Positions 1 to 8,429 of a stretch of DNA of 64,000 bases are shown in pieces; the stretch's first letter is position 1; each line of letters opens with the position of its first letter. Source of the DNA: Mariniflexile sp. TRM1-10 (GTDB lineage Bacteria > Bacteroidota > Bacteroidia > Flavobacteriales > Flavobacteriaceae); the NCBI RefSeq assembly GCF_003425985.1, contig NZ_CP022985.1, positions 1,773,501-1,837,500 on the forward strand, read 5' to 3'. Below the pieces are notes generated by a model. It was not told the origin of the DNA. It searched no databases and saw nothing but the letters and a program-made list of their open reading frames with translations. A program made the translations under genes and the position numbers.

Positions 1-406
1 CAACGAGTATCCTGCTTTTAGTAACTAAAGAAGTAACGCCTACGGCAATACCAACAAAAAATCCTGATATTTGTGTGCCACCAGTTATTGTAATGGCATA
101 ATAACCCAAAATAAATGGGACTAAGAACCCTCCCAAAGCTGCCAGTAAGCCCGCTTTAGATGCCTTACCAAGATCCTTAAAGTTAATTTCCATCCCAATG
201 TAGGCCATGAGCATAATGATGCCTGTTTCTGCTAATACATCTATAGTTGAATTACTATCGATCCACCCCAATAGAGCGGGTCCTACAAGAATACCAACAA
301 GCAGCTCGCCTAAAATAGCTGGATAACCAATTCTTTTCATGGCAAATCCTCCTATCCAAGCAGATATTAAAATAAGTAGGATACCTAAAATGTCATAACC
401 TTCCAT
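1..406 (-). CDS. CPA2-type cation:proton antiporter, N-terminal part (runs off window)
   Basis: The minus-strand reading frame starts at an ATG (404-406) and stays open to the window edge, giving 135 residues. It begins MEGYDILGILLILISAW and contains the helix-turn pattern GYPAILGELLVGILVGP followed by a second block with LAETGIIMLMAYIGMEI. This order (short helix, RxGYPAILGELLxGxxxGP, then GxxxLMFxxGxE) is typical of CPA2/Kef-type Na+ or K+/H+ antiporters in the inner membrane. Another antiporter of the same superfamily lies at 3345-5498, so the region is rich in monovalent-cation transport. The C-terminal part, and any regulatory domain, is outside the window, so the transported ion cannot be given. 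Confidence 0.8.
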   Translation of the reverse strand, partial: MEGYDILGILLILISAWIGGFAMKRIGYPAILGELLVGILVGPALLGWIDSNSTIDVLAETGIIMLMAYIGMEINFKDLGKASKAGLLAALGGFLVPFILGYYAITITGGTQISGFFVGIAVGVTSLVTKSRILV

Positions 407-515
407 ATTTAACCTTTTGTGTAAAGTGTAAACTTACAAAAAAGGCGTTAAGGAATAGAATATATAATGGATTTAATTATATTCGTGAAAACAAAACGTA
501 GCAGTCAATTGGTTA

Positions 516-722
516 ATGAATATGGATTTATATTTAACTCTGGCAATCATTTTAGTAGGTGTATTCCTTTTTGTAAAGGATTATTTTTCTATAGATACAA
601 CATCTATTCTTATCATGGCTCTGTTTATTGTTACAGGGATATTAAATCCAGAAGAGGGTTTTTCGAGGTTTAACTATTCAGCTACATTAGTATTGGGCTC
701 TATATTTGTGGTATAAGTGGCG
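516..722 (+). pseudogene. N-terminal relic of an SLC13-family permease
   Basis: An ATG frame encodes 66 residues starting MNMDLYLTLAIILVGVFLF and ending in SIFVV. It aligns by eye with residues 1-65 of the intact permease at 959-2716 (DKFSVDIVTIGLLVV against DYFSIDTTSILIMAL; IITPQEAFEGF against ILNPEEGFSRF). The stop at 714-716 is out of register by one base: shifting the frame restores ISG, as in the intact copy, before homology is lost at about 722. I see no gene in 723-958. A matching C-terminal relic lies at 2817-3022, beyond the intact permease. The start is certain only as the first ATG of the frame. Confidence 0.7.
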
Positions 723-958
723 GATTTTAATCAAAGTTGGGTTTTTCCCCGACGCTTTGTGTCGAATGAAAAATAGATTTCGCTTTGAGATCCCATACGT
801 TCTGCGTTGAGGCAATTCATGTTCGATTTTTAAAATAAAAAAAGCTAAATTGGTCTGAAGAATTACTATCAAACTTTAAGCGGCACTTTTAAATATTTAT
901 AAAAAGTATTTGGAAACTCTCTCTACGAGTAAGATCTAACATATCTAAAAAATTCTCT

Positions 959-2716
959 ATGGAAATAGCCCTTGTGATTAGTTTATTAATTGTCACCATT
1001 ATTCTTTTTGCTACTGATAAATTTTCGGTTGATATTGTTACCATTGGGCTATTAGTGGTCTTAGCTTTTTCTGGAATCATTACGCCTCAAGAAGCTTTTG
1101 AAGGGTTTAGCAGTGATTTTATCATCATTTTAGCTTCCATTTTTATCATTTCAGGAGCACTTTCTGAAACGGGACTGTTAGATAAAGTAGGATCAAAAAT
1201 GATAAAAACTATAAAAAGCAAAACGCTTTTTGTAGGGTATACCATGTTTATTACAGGAGTACTTTCAGCATTTATGAATAATACAACCGTTACGGCATTA
1301 GTAACCGGTCCTGTTATTGGGATGTGCCGGAAACTTAATATGAGCCCTTCAAAAGTATTGATTCCTGTAGCATTTGCTTCCATTCTTGGAGGCACTTGCA
1401 CCCTTATTGGAACCTCAACCAATGTAGCTGTTAGTGGCTACATCGCCCAAGAGGGAATGGAACCACTTCATTTTTTTGAAATATTAGGAATAGGAATTAT
1501 TTTTCTTGTCACTGGTATTATGTTTATTCTTATTTTTTATAACAAACTATTGCCAGATCATAAAGAAGTTGGATACAACGAACGGTATGACATTGCGCAG
1601 TATTTATCAGAAATTGTGGTTTCTGAAAAATCAAAATTAATTGGACAGATTGCTTTCCATTCCGATCTTGCCAAACAAGATGTACGCATTTTAAAAATTA
1701 TTCGTGATAAGGAAGATTTTCTTCCAAATTCTAGAACACGCATTGAAGCCAATGACGTTCTTATTGTAGAATGTAGTGTTGAGAATCTTATCAAAATCAA
1801 GGAGTCAGCAGAGCTTCATGTTTTGGCCGATACTATAGGCGATAAAGAAATCATGAGTAAAAAAATTCTTCTTGCAGAGCTATTGATTATGCCAGGTTCT
1901 AACTTAATCAACCGGACATTAAAAGAATCCCGTTTTCGTCAAAATTATGATTTGGTCGTGTTGGCCGTACAACGTTTTAAAGGTGCAGTATCCCAAAAGA
2001 TTGGCGGACTTCATCTTAGAGTTGGAGATATGCTCTTAGTACAAGGCACACAAGAAGATATTGATGCTAATAGAAACTCAACAGATTTTTCTGTTGTGGG
2101 TGACTTTAGAGTGAATCTATTTAAAGAAAAGAAAGGCCTATTTGCTGCTTCCATTTTTTTATTGGCAGTATTGGCGGGAAGCCTCGGTTGGGCGCCATTG
2201 TCCATTTGTTTTATGGCAGCAGCCTTGTTTACCGTGATTTCTGGTGCCATAAACGTTGAGCGTGTATATCAAGTCATCAATTGGAAACTTCTCATTCTTA
2301 TAGGAGGAATGACGGCATTTGGCACTGCCATGGAAAACTCTGGAGCTTCAAAATTTTTAGCCGAAGTCACTATAAGTTTGTTAGGTGATTTTGGACCGAT
2401 GTATGTTCTTGGGGGCTTTGTCGTTTTAGCAATAATCCTTACACAACCCATGAGCAACGCAGCAGCAGCCTTGGTAATATTACCTGTTGCCATGGAAACT
2501 GCATTGATGTTAGATGCCAATCCTCGTACGTTTGCTATTGCCATCATGTTAGGTGCTTCCATTTCATTAATTGCGCCATTTGAGCCTTCATGTATTCTTG
2601 TGTTTGGACCTGGAAAATATAAGTTTAGTGACTTTCTTAAGGTAGGGTTGCCTCTTACATTTATTTTATTTGTACTTCTAATGATTTTAGTACCACTTTT
2701 TTGGCCATTGTCTTAA
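959..2716 (+). CDS. SLC13/DASS family permease with two TrkA-C domains
   Basis: The 585-residue protein has an SLC13-type membrane fold split by a soluble insert. About five N-terminal helices (residues 1-195) carry SAFMNNTTVTALVTGPVIG and GGTCTLIGTSTNVAVSGY, the Na+/substrate loops of the family. Residues about 210-375 form two TrkA-C (RCK_C) domains, each ending in a (N/G)DxLxVxG or similar strand. The C-terminal helices (about 390-585) include TQPMSNAAAALVILPVA, the second conserved loop. Family members import sulfate, dicarboxylates or other anions with Na+, and the RCK_C domains suggest ligand gating. The start is the ATG at 959, which matches the relic paralogue. The gene lies between two pieces of a decayed paralogue. 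Substrate is not assignable from sequence. Confidence 0.9.
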   Translation: MEIALVISLLIVTIILFATDKFSVDIVTIGLLVVLAFSGIITPQEAFEGFSSDFIIILASIFIISGALSETGLLDKVGSKMIKTIKSKTLFVGYTMFITGVLSAFMNNTTVTALVTGPVIGMCRKLNMSPSKVLIPVAFASILGGTCTLIGTSTNVAVSGYIAQEGMEPLHFFEILGIGIIFLVTGIMFILIFYNKLLPDHKEVGYNERYDIAQYLSEIVVSEKSKLIGQIAFHSDLAKQDVRILKIIRDKEDFLPNSRTRIEANDVLIVECSVENLIKIKESAELHVLADTIGDKEIMSKKILLAELLIMPGSNLINRTLKESRFRQNYDLVVLAVQRFKGAVSQKIGGLHLRVGDMLLVQGTQEDIDANRNSTDFSVVGDFRVNLFKEKKGLFAASIFLLAVLAGSLGWAPLSICFMAAALFTVISGAINVERVYQVINWKLLILIGGMTAFGTAMENSGASKFLAEVTISLLGDFGPMYVLGGFVVLAIILTQPMSNAAAALVILPVAMETALMLDANPRTFAIAIMLGASISLIAPFEPSCILVFGPGKYKFSDFLKVGLPLTFILFVLLMILVPLFWPLS

Positions 2717-2816
2717 TGAATTATTGATAACGGTATGCTTAAAATTCATAATAAGCCTTTTATAAAAGTCACAGGCAGAATTGCTTACACCAGTTGTTAT
2801 AAGCCTAACATCTATA

Positions 2817-3022
2817 ATGGAAGTTAGCGAACGCCCTTTTTTGGTGGCAGTGCTGTTTACGTGTCCATTAACGTTTATGAAGCCTTTAAACTATCCAACA
2901 AATAGCATGGTATATGCCTTTGGAAACTTAGGTTCAATGATTTTTTGCGAGTAGGAACACCTCTAAATTTAATTATTTGGATTGCCGTATCCTTTATTAT
3001 TCCTTATTTCTTTCCCTTTTAA
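2817..3022 (+). pseudogene. C-terminal relic of an SLC13-family permease (frameshifted)
   Basis: From about 2829 one frame reads ERPFLVAVLFTCPLTFMKP and [13 protein letters not shown], the typical SLC13 C-terminal NPRPFLVAV...MVYGPG region. At about 2929 the frame shifts and continues [17 protein letters not shown] and FIIPYFFPF, ending at the stop 3020-3022. The intact permease upstream has the equivalent order (FGPGKYKFSDFLKVGLPL then a final helix). The fragment therefore appears to be the tail of a second, decayed SLC13 gene whose head may be the relic at 516-722. The left boundary is approximate, because 2719-2816 is too degraded to read. Confidence 0.7.
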
Positions 3023-3344
3023 ATTATAAAGAATTAAAAGCATAAGGTCTTTAGCTACAAGGGCTTTGTATACCTGTAAATGGTATTAAACCAGACGTAA
3101 ACACCAAAGACTTTTCAATTCAAGAAGTGTAGTAATCATAATAACTAAAAAGACATCGTATAGTAATAGGGGTTTTAAATCGAATAAAATTAGTATTTTA
3201 ACACCAGATTTAATTTACTACAGAGTGAACAGGGCTATTTTTATTATAGTAGCTTGATTCTTTGGCTATTAAAGTGGAAGCAAAGAAAGGGCGTTTAAAT
3301 GTAGTCACTCTAAATAAATTCAAACCAAATATATACTGATAACG
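3023..3344. other. Gene-less stretch
   Basis: AT-rich sequence of 322 bases between the SLC13 relic and the antiporter. Short frames are broken by stops on both strands. I recognise no gene, repeat or clear terminator. It may contain further decayed coding sequence and should hold the promoter of the antiporter, but no good TAnnTTTG box is visible. Confidence 0.5.
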
Positions 3345-5498
3345 ATGACGGATTTTTTTAAACACTTAATGCACGAATTTGAATTCCCACTTGGAAATCC
3401 AGTATTGGTTTTTTCATTGATTCTATTCATCATTTTGTTGTCTCCAATTCTGTTGAGAAAATTAAACATACCGGGAATTATTGGATTAATTATAGCTGGA
3501 GTTGTTGTTGGTCCATATGGTTTAAATATCCTTGAGAAAAACTCTGCTATAGACCTTTTTTCAACGATTGGTCTACTTTACATCATGTTTATAGCAGGGC
3601 TTGAATTAGATATGAACGAGTTTAAATCAAATAGAAATAAAAGTCTTTTATTTGGATTTTTTACGTTCATTTTTCCATTAAGTATTGGCTTTCCTGTTTG
3701 CTTTTACCTTCTAGGATACGATTTTAATGCCAGTTTTCTTACTGCTAGTATGTTTGCCACACATACGCTTGTAGCCTATCCAATTGTGAGTAAGTTAGGG
3801 GTTTCAAAAAATCAAGCCGTCGCTATAACCGTTGGAGGCACTATTTTAACCGATACAGCGGTGCTTATTATTTTGGCTGTTATTATGGGAAATAGCCAAG
3901 GAAATTTGAATCAAGAATTTTGGATTCGTTTGGGGGTTTCGCTAGCTATATTCTCAGCTATTATGTTTTTAATAATACCTAGAATTGCCAAATGGTTTTT
4001 TCGAAAACTAGAGAGCGAGAAACATTCACATTATATTTTTGTACTCTCAGTTGTGTTTTTTGCGGCATTTTTAGCTGAAGTGGCAGGTGTTGAGCCCATC
4101 ATTGGGGCTTTTGTTGCAGGACTAGCTTTGAACAAGCTGATACCACACTCATCGGCTTTAATGAACAGGATAGAATTTATTGGTAATTCATTATTTATCC
4201 CTTTTTTCCTAATAAGTGTAGGTATGTTGGTAGACGTAAGTGTCATTCTTAGTGGTCCTATGGCTCTTATTGTGGCAGGAACTCTTTCTGTTGTGGCGTT
4301 ATTTGGAAAATGGATTGCAGCATGGTTTACTCAACTTGTTTTTAAATATACTAAGGCACAGAGACAACTTATTTTTGGTCTTAGTAGTGCCCATGCTGCT
4401 GCAACACTAGCTGTTATTTTAGTTGGTTACAAAGCAGAAATTCTGGACGAAAATATCTTGAACGGAACTATCATACTTATTCTAATTACCTGTATTATTG
4501 CTTCTTTTGCTACGGAGAAGGCTGCTAAAAAAATTGTTATTGAAACCGAAGAAGATACAAGTAGCCCTGCAAGCATAAATGGAGCTCAAAGTGAACACCT
4601 TCTGTTACCCATAGCAAATGTAGAGAACATTGAAAAGTTACTTGAATTTTCAATCTTTATTAAAGACAAGAAATCAATCAATCCCGTATCTATTCTTTCA
4701 GTGGTTTCTAACAACAACGAAGCGGAGATTAACATACTGAAAGCAAGAAATAAGTTGGAAGAATATGTAAAACAAGCCTCTGCATCAGAAACAAAAGTAA
4801 ATGTAATAACTACAATAGATCACAACACAGCAAGCGGAATAGCCCGTATTTCAAGAGAAATAATGGCGGATATTATTGTTCTAGGATGGCCAAGACGCTC
4901 TGGATTACTAAATAAATTTTTGGGTGAAAAAGTTGATAGTATTTTAAACAATACTGATAAAACAATTTTTGTATGCTATCTTGAGAAGCCTTTAGTATTG
5001 CACAAAAGAATTGTTATTGCAGCTTCGCCTTTATCTGAGCATGAAAACGGTTTTGAGCTTTGGGTTATTAAAATGGCAAGACTCGCTCAGGAGCTTAGTG
5101 TTCCTATACAGTTATATAGCAATGAGGCTACAAAAAGCGCAGTTGAAAAACTTTTTAAAAGGGCAAAATTGTCAGCATCTATTACGATTCACTTATTTGT
5201 TGATTGGGATGATATACTTGTTTTAGCAAAAAACATACATCAAGACGATTTATTTGTGTTAACTTCTGCTCGTAAAGGTGCTACATCTTACATTGGGGCA
5301 TTAGAAAATCTTCCTTCAAAACTTGAAAAGTATTTTCCATCAAATAGCCGTCTTGTAATTTATCCACAACAATTCAGTCATGATTATACGAGTGAAAGAT
5401 ATTATGATATTTCCTCAAAACCTTTGAGCAAAGGGATTGAAACCATACAGAAAATAGGCAAGGGTATTGAAAACATTTTTAAGAAAGACGATTTATAG
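3345..5498 (+). CDS. Cation:proton antiporter (CPA2) with cytosolic USP-like tail
   Basis: The 717-residue protein has a CPA2 membrane domain (residues about 15-395) and a long soluble tail. It shows LLRKLNIPGIIGLIIAGVVV near the N-terminus, GLLYIMFIAGLELDMNEF, the core helix region GGTILTDTAVLIILAV, and EVAGVEPIIGAFVAGLALN, all standard for Na+ or K+/H+ antiporters. The tail (about 410-700) contains two alpha/beta stretches resembling universal stress protein folds; ADIIVLGWPRRSGLLNKFLG is close to the USP ATP-loop pattern GxxG(x)nS. Such tails probably bind nucleotide and regulate transport. The ATG at 3345 gives a hydrophilic lead before helix 1. It stands alone, with no cotranscribed gene evident. 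The ion is not assignable. Confidence 0.88.
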   Translation: MTDFFKHLMHEFEFPLGNPVLVFSLILFIILLSPILLRKLNIPGIIGLIIAGVVVGPYGLNILEKNSAIDLFSTIGLLYIMFIAGLELDMNEFKSNRNKSLLFGFFTFIFPLSIGFPVCFYLLGYDFNASFLTASMFATHTLVAYPIVSKLGVSKNQAVAITVGGTILTDTAVLIILAVIMGNSQGNLNQEFWIRLGVSLAIFSAIMFLIIPRIAKWFFRKLESEKHSHYIFVLSVVFFAAFLAEVAGVEPIIGAFVAGLALNKLIPHSSALMNRIEFIGNSLFIPFFLISVGMLVDVSVILSGPMALIVAGTLSVVALFGKWIAAWFTQLVFKYTKAQRQLIFGLSSAHAAATLAVILVGYKAEILDENILNGTIILILITCIIASFATEKAAKKIVIETEEDTSSPASINGAQSEHLLLPIANVENIEKLLEFSIFIKDKKSINPVSILSVVSNNNEAEINILKARNKLEEYVKQASASETKVNVITTIDHNTASGIARISREIMADIIVLGWPRRSGLLNKFLGEKVDSILNNTDKTIFVCYLEKPLVLHKRIVIAASPLSEHENGFELWVIKMARLAQELSVPIQLYSNEATKSAVEKLFKRAKLSASITIHLFVDWDDILVLAKNIHQDDLFVLTSARKGATSYIGALENLPSKLEKYFPSNSRLVIYPQQFSHDYTSERYYDISSKPLSKGIETIQKIGKGIENIFKKDDL

Positions 5499-5552
5499 CC
5501 CTTTTTCAAAAATAATAGCGTTCTTTATTTTAGGATACTTGCAATTTAATAA

Positions 5553-5741
5553 TTGATTGAAATTACAAATAATGAGAAAGAGACCATTCCTTTATTAGTA
5601 AAAGATAAACAAGGCGTTTTAGAAATAATTTCTTCTCAAAACAAGGCCATAGAAAAAATAGAAAAAGGCTATAAGTTGGTATATCTTGGTAAGCCTTTTT
5701 CTAATAATAATAATTCTAATAATAATAAACGAGGTATGTAA
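5553..5741 (+). CDS. Possible small protein, doubtful
   Basis: A 62-residue frame opens with TTG and encodes a charged protein (LLVKDKQGVLEIISSQNK, then KGYKLVYLGKPF) ending in an asparagine stretch from a (taa)n-like tract at 5702-5728. No ATG start exists and I recognise no family. It may be a small gene, or the end of a decayed protein following the antiporter. The conservative-looking, stop-free sequence is the only reason to list it. Confidence 0.22.
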   Translation: MIEITNNEKETIPLLVKDKQGVLEIISSQNKAIEKIEKGYKLVYLGKPFSNNNNSNNNKRGM

Positions 5742-5746
5742 AACTT

Positions 5747-8149
5747 CTAGGCTATTACATGAAGCTCTGTAAATTCCTTACTAATAACAATAGTGTTTTC
5801 ACCATTAAGTTTTACGTTTTCAAATAAAGCCTCTTCGTTATCAATTTGAATTTTAGAGATATTAAATGGCAATCCGTGAAATTTAATCCTCAAAGTTTCG
5901 TAAGGGGTTATGTATTTACCCGATTTAAACTGCTGAATAATTAAGGACTTCTTTTTGCCTAAAAGTTTAAAGTTTCTTAGACTATATCTGCCTTTTATAT
6001 AATCATAGCCATCTTGTGCATCTTCAAAAACCTGGGATGTTTCTTCGCCTGCTTTATAATACACATCTAATATGAGCTCTTCCAAAGGTTTTTCACCTAC
6101 ATATTGCTGAATGGGGTATTTTGGTATGATAGCACCTTCTTTAACAAAAATGGGCATGCTATCTAAATCGGCATCTACCCATAGCTCTTGGCCACCTTCC
6201 AAAATGTCATTGTTCCAGTAATTATACCAATTTCCAATAGGGAAATACATACGTCTTCCTTTGGCATTTGGTTCGGTAATAGGGCACGCTAATATTTTTT
6301 CACCACAAATAAATTCGTCATTTCTATAGTGTGTATGTGCATCCTCTTGGTCAAATAAAACAAGTGATTTTAGTATAGGAATCCCTTCATTGGCATATCT
6401 CCAAAAGGCGGTATATAAGTAAGGCAATAGTTGGTATCTAATCTCTATAAACTTTCTAACAATGTTAGTGATGTTAGTTCCAAAAGCCCAAGGTTCTTGG
6501 TCTCCGTGGTCTCCAGAGGAGTGTGTTCTACAAAACGGGTGGAAAATACCTAATTGGATCCAGCGTGCGTATAATTCGCCATTAGGCTGTTCCGCAAAAC
6601 CGCCAATATCTGAACCAATAAACGAAAACCCAGACATACACATACGTTGCGCTTGAATGTTGGCTATGGTTAAATGCTCCCAACTTGCTACATTATCTCC
6701 TGTCCAGCTTGAGGTGTAGCGTTGTGTACCAGAATAAGCGGCTCTTGTAATAACAAAAGGCCTTTTCGGATATGCGAATTTTTTTAGACCTTGATAGGTA
6801 GCTCTTGCCATTTGCATTCCATAAACGTTGTGTGCTTTTCTATGGCTGCATTGGTTTCCATCATAATCGTGTCTTACATCATTAGGAAAGGTTTTCCCGG
6901 GCACATCCATTACAGCGGGTTCGTTCATATCGTTCCAAACACCTTTAACACCTATGTCTTCAACAAGTTCTTTGAATAAATTGGACCACCATTCGCGTAC
7001 TTCTGGTTTTGTAAAGTCAGGAAAATAACATTCCCCTGGCCACACTTTACCTTTCATATAAGGCCCATCGGCACGTTTACAGAAATAATCTTTATCCATA
7101 CCTTCTTGGTAAACCGAATACTCTTTGTCGATTTTGATGCCTGGATCTATAATTACAATGGTTTTAAAGCCATTATCGGCCAATTCCTTTACCATTTTTT
7201 TGGGATCTGGAAAGTATTCTTTACTCCAAGTAAAACATCTAAAACCTTCCATATAGTCAATGTCTAAATAAATGGCGTCACAAGGTATTTGGAGTTCTCT
7301 AAACTTGTTTGTTATTTCTTTTACTTTAGATTCTGGATAATAACTCCATTTACATTGGTGGTACCCTAAAGACCATAAAGCTGGTAATTCGTGAGGTTTT
7401 CCTGTTAAGTCGGTGTATATGGAAACAACATCGGACATTTGAGGACCGTAAATGAAATAATAATTCATTTCACCACCTTGCGCCCAAAAACTGGTAATGT
7501 TTCTACGTTCATGGCAAAAGTCGAAAAAAGTACGGAAGGTATTGTCAAAAAAGATCCCATAGGATTTTTTGTGGTGTAAACCTGTATAAAACGGAATGGC
7601 TTTATATATGGGGTCTGTGTTTTTGCCGTATGCGTAAGAATCTGTCACCCAGTTTTCAAAGCGTTTCCCTTTAAGGTTGTTATCTACTGGTTTATCACCT
7701 AAACCATAATAACTTTCACCTTCTTGTGCTGTTTTAGACACTTTAACAATATCGCCACCTAAGTCATAACTTTCTTCCCAGTGAAATCCTAATTCGTCTT
7801 CACAAATAAGGGTTTTGTCTTTGGCATCATAAAGTGCTACTCGCATATCAATTTTTGCTACATGGCAAATAATTTTGGAAGTGGTAATGATGTATTTATC
7901 GTCTTCTTCGGTTATTTCAAGAAAGTTATAGCCTCTGTTAGCATATTTGGTGATTGCATAAGAGAAATCCTTTTCAAAAACGCCCGTTGTCGAATATCGA
8001 AATCTTAAAATACTGTCGCGTTGTACGGTTATTTGCAACACCACATTATTTTCAGCAGTAAAAGATAAGGTATCTAGATTTTTTTTGTAAGAAATTATGT
8101 TTGAGGGGAATAGGTTTCCCTTGTATTCTAATTCAGTATTTAATATCAT
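5747..8149 (-). CDS. Glycoside hydrolase family 31 alpha-glucosidase
   Basis: The 800-residue enzyme carries the GH31 signature WNDMNEPAVM with the predicted nucleophile Asp407, and SWTGDNVASWEHL with the predicted acid/base Asp485. The N-terminal beta-sandwich is followed by the catalytic barrel (about 240-600) and C-terminal beta domains. GH31 enzymes of this type release glucose from alpha-glucans or oligosaccharides. It has no signal peptide, so it probably works in the cytoplasm. It follows glgB on the same strand after a 280-base gap that contains a hairpin (8336-8372), so it may have its own promoter. Context suggests turnover of glycogen or imported maltodextrins. Other GH31 specificities, such as alpha-xylosidase, cannot be excluded. 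Confidence 0.92.
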   Translation of the reverse strand: MILNTELEYKGNLFPSNIISYKKNLDTLSFTAENNVVLQITVQRDSILRFRYSTTGVFEKDFSYAITKYANRGYNFLEITEEDDKYIITTSKIICHVAKIDMRVALYDAKDKTLICEDELGFHWEESYDLGGDIVKVSKTAQEGESYYGLGDKPVDNNLKGKRFENWVTDSYAYGKNTDPIYKAIPFYTGLHHKKSYGIFFDNTFRTFFDFCHERRNITSFWAQGGEMNYYFIYGPQMSDVVSIYTDLTGKPHELPALWSLGYHQCKWSYYPESKVKEITNKFRELQIPCDAIYLDIDYMEGFRCFTWSKEYFPDPKKMVKELADNGFKTIVIIDPGIKIDKEYSVYQEGMDKDYFCKRADGPYMKGKVWPGECYFPDFTKPEVREWWSNLFKELVEDIGVKGVWNDMNEPAVMDVPGKTFPNDVRHDYDGNQCSHRKAHNVYGMQMARATYQGLKKFAYPKRPFVITRAAYSGTQRYTSSWTGDNVASWEHLTIANIQAQRMCMSGFSFIGSDIGGFAEQPNGELYARWIQLGIFHPFCRTHSSGDHGDQEPWAFGTNITNIVRKFIEIRYQLLPYLYTAFWRYANEGIPILKSLVLFDQEDAHTHYRNDEFICGEKILACPITEPNAKGRRMYFPIGNWYNYWNNDILEGGQELWVDADLDSMPIFVKEGAIIPKYPIQQYVGEKPLEELILDVYYKAGEETSQVFEDAQDGYDYIKGRYSLRNFKLLGKKKSLIIQQFKSGKYITPYETLRIKFHGLPFNISKIQIDNEEALFENVKLNGENTIVISKEFTELHVIA

Positions 8150-8335
8150 TCTTAATGATGTTAGAATTAGTTGACGAAAATACTAAAAGAATTAAATTTT
8201 AGTAGAGTTTATTCATTAAAAATATTAAAGTAAAGCTGCCTAATAGTCAAATAATTACATGTATAATTATAGAATCCACAATTTTCATACAAAGTATGCC
8301 CTATACATGAGTTTTTCAGTTTTTTTATACAAAAT

Positions 8336-8372
8336 AGGCGTTGTTAAGATTGATTTCACCTGAACAACGCCT
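8336..8372 (-). terminator. Hairpin after glgB, probable terminator
   Basis: A perfect 10-base inverted repeat (aggcgttgtt / aacaacgcct) with a 17-base loop lies 58 bases after the glgB stop. On the minus strand it is followed by an AT-rich tract ending in seven T. It separates glgACB from the GH31 gene. Confidence 0.6.
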
Positions 8373-8429
8373 AAGTTTTAACGTTAAAAAAATACATAAA
8401 AGAGCCAAAGGATAAAACTTAACCAGTCT

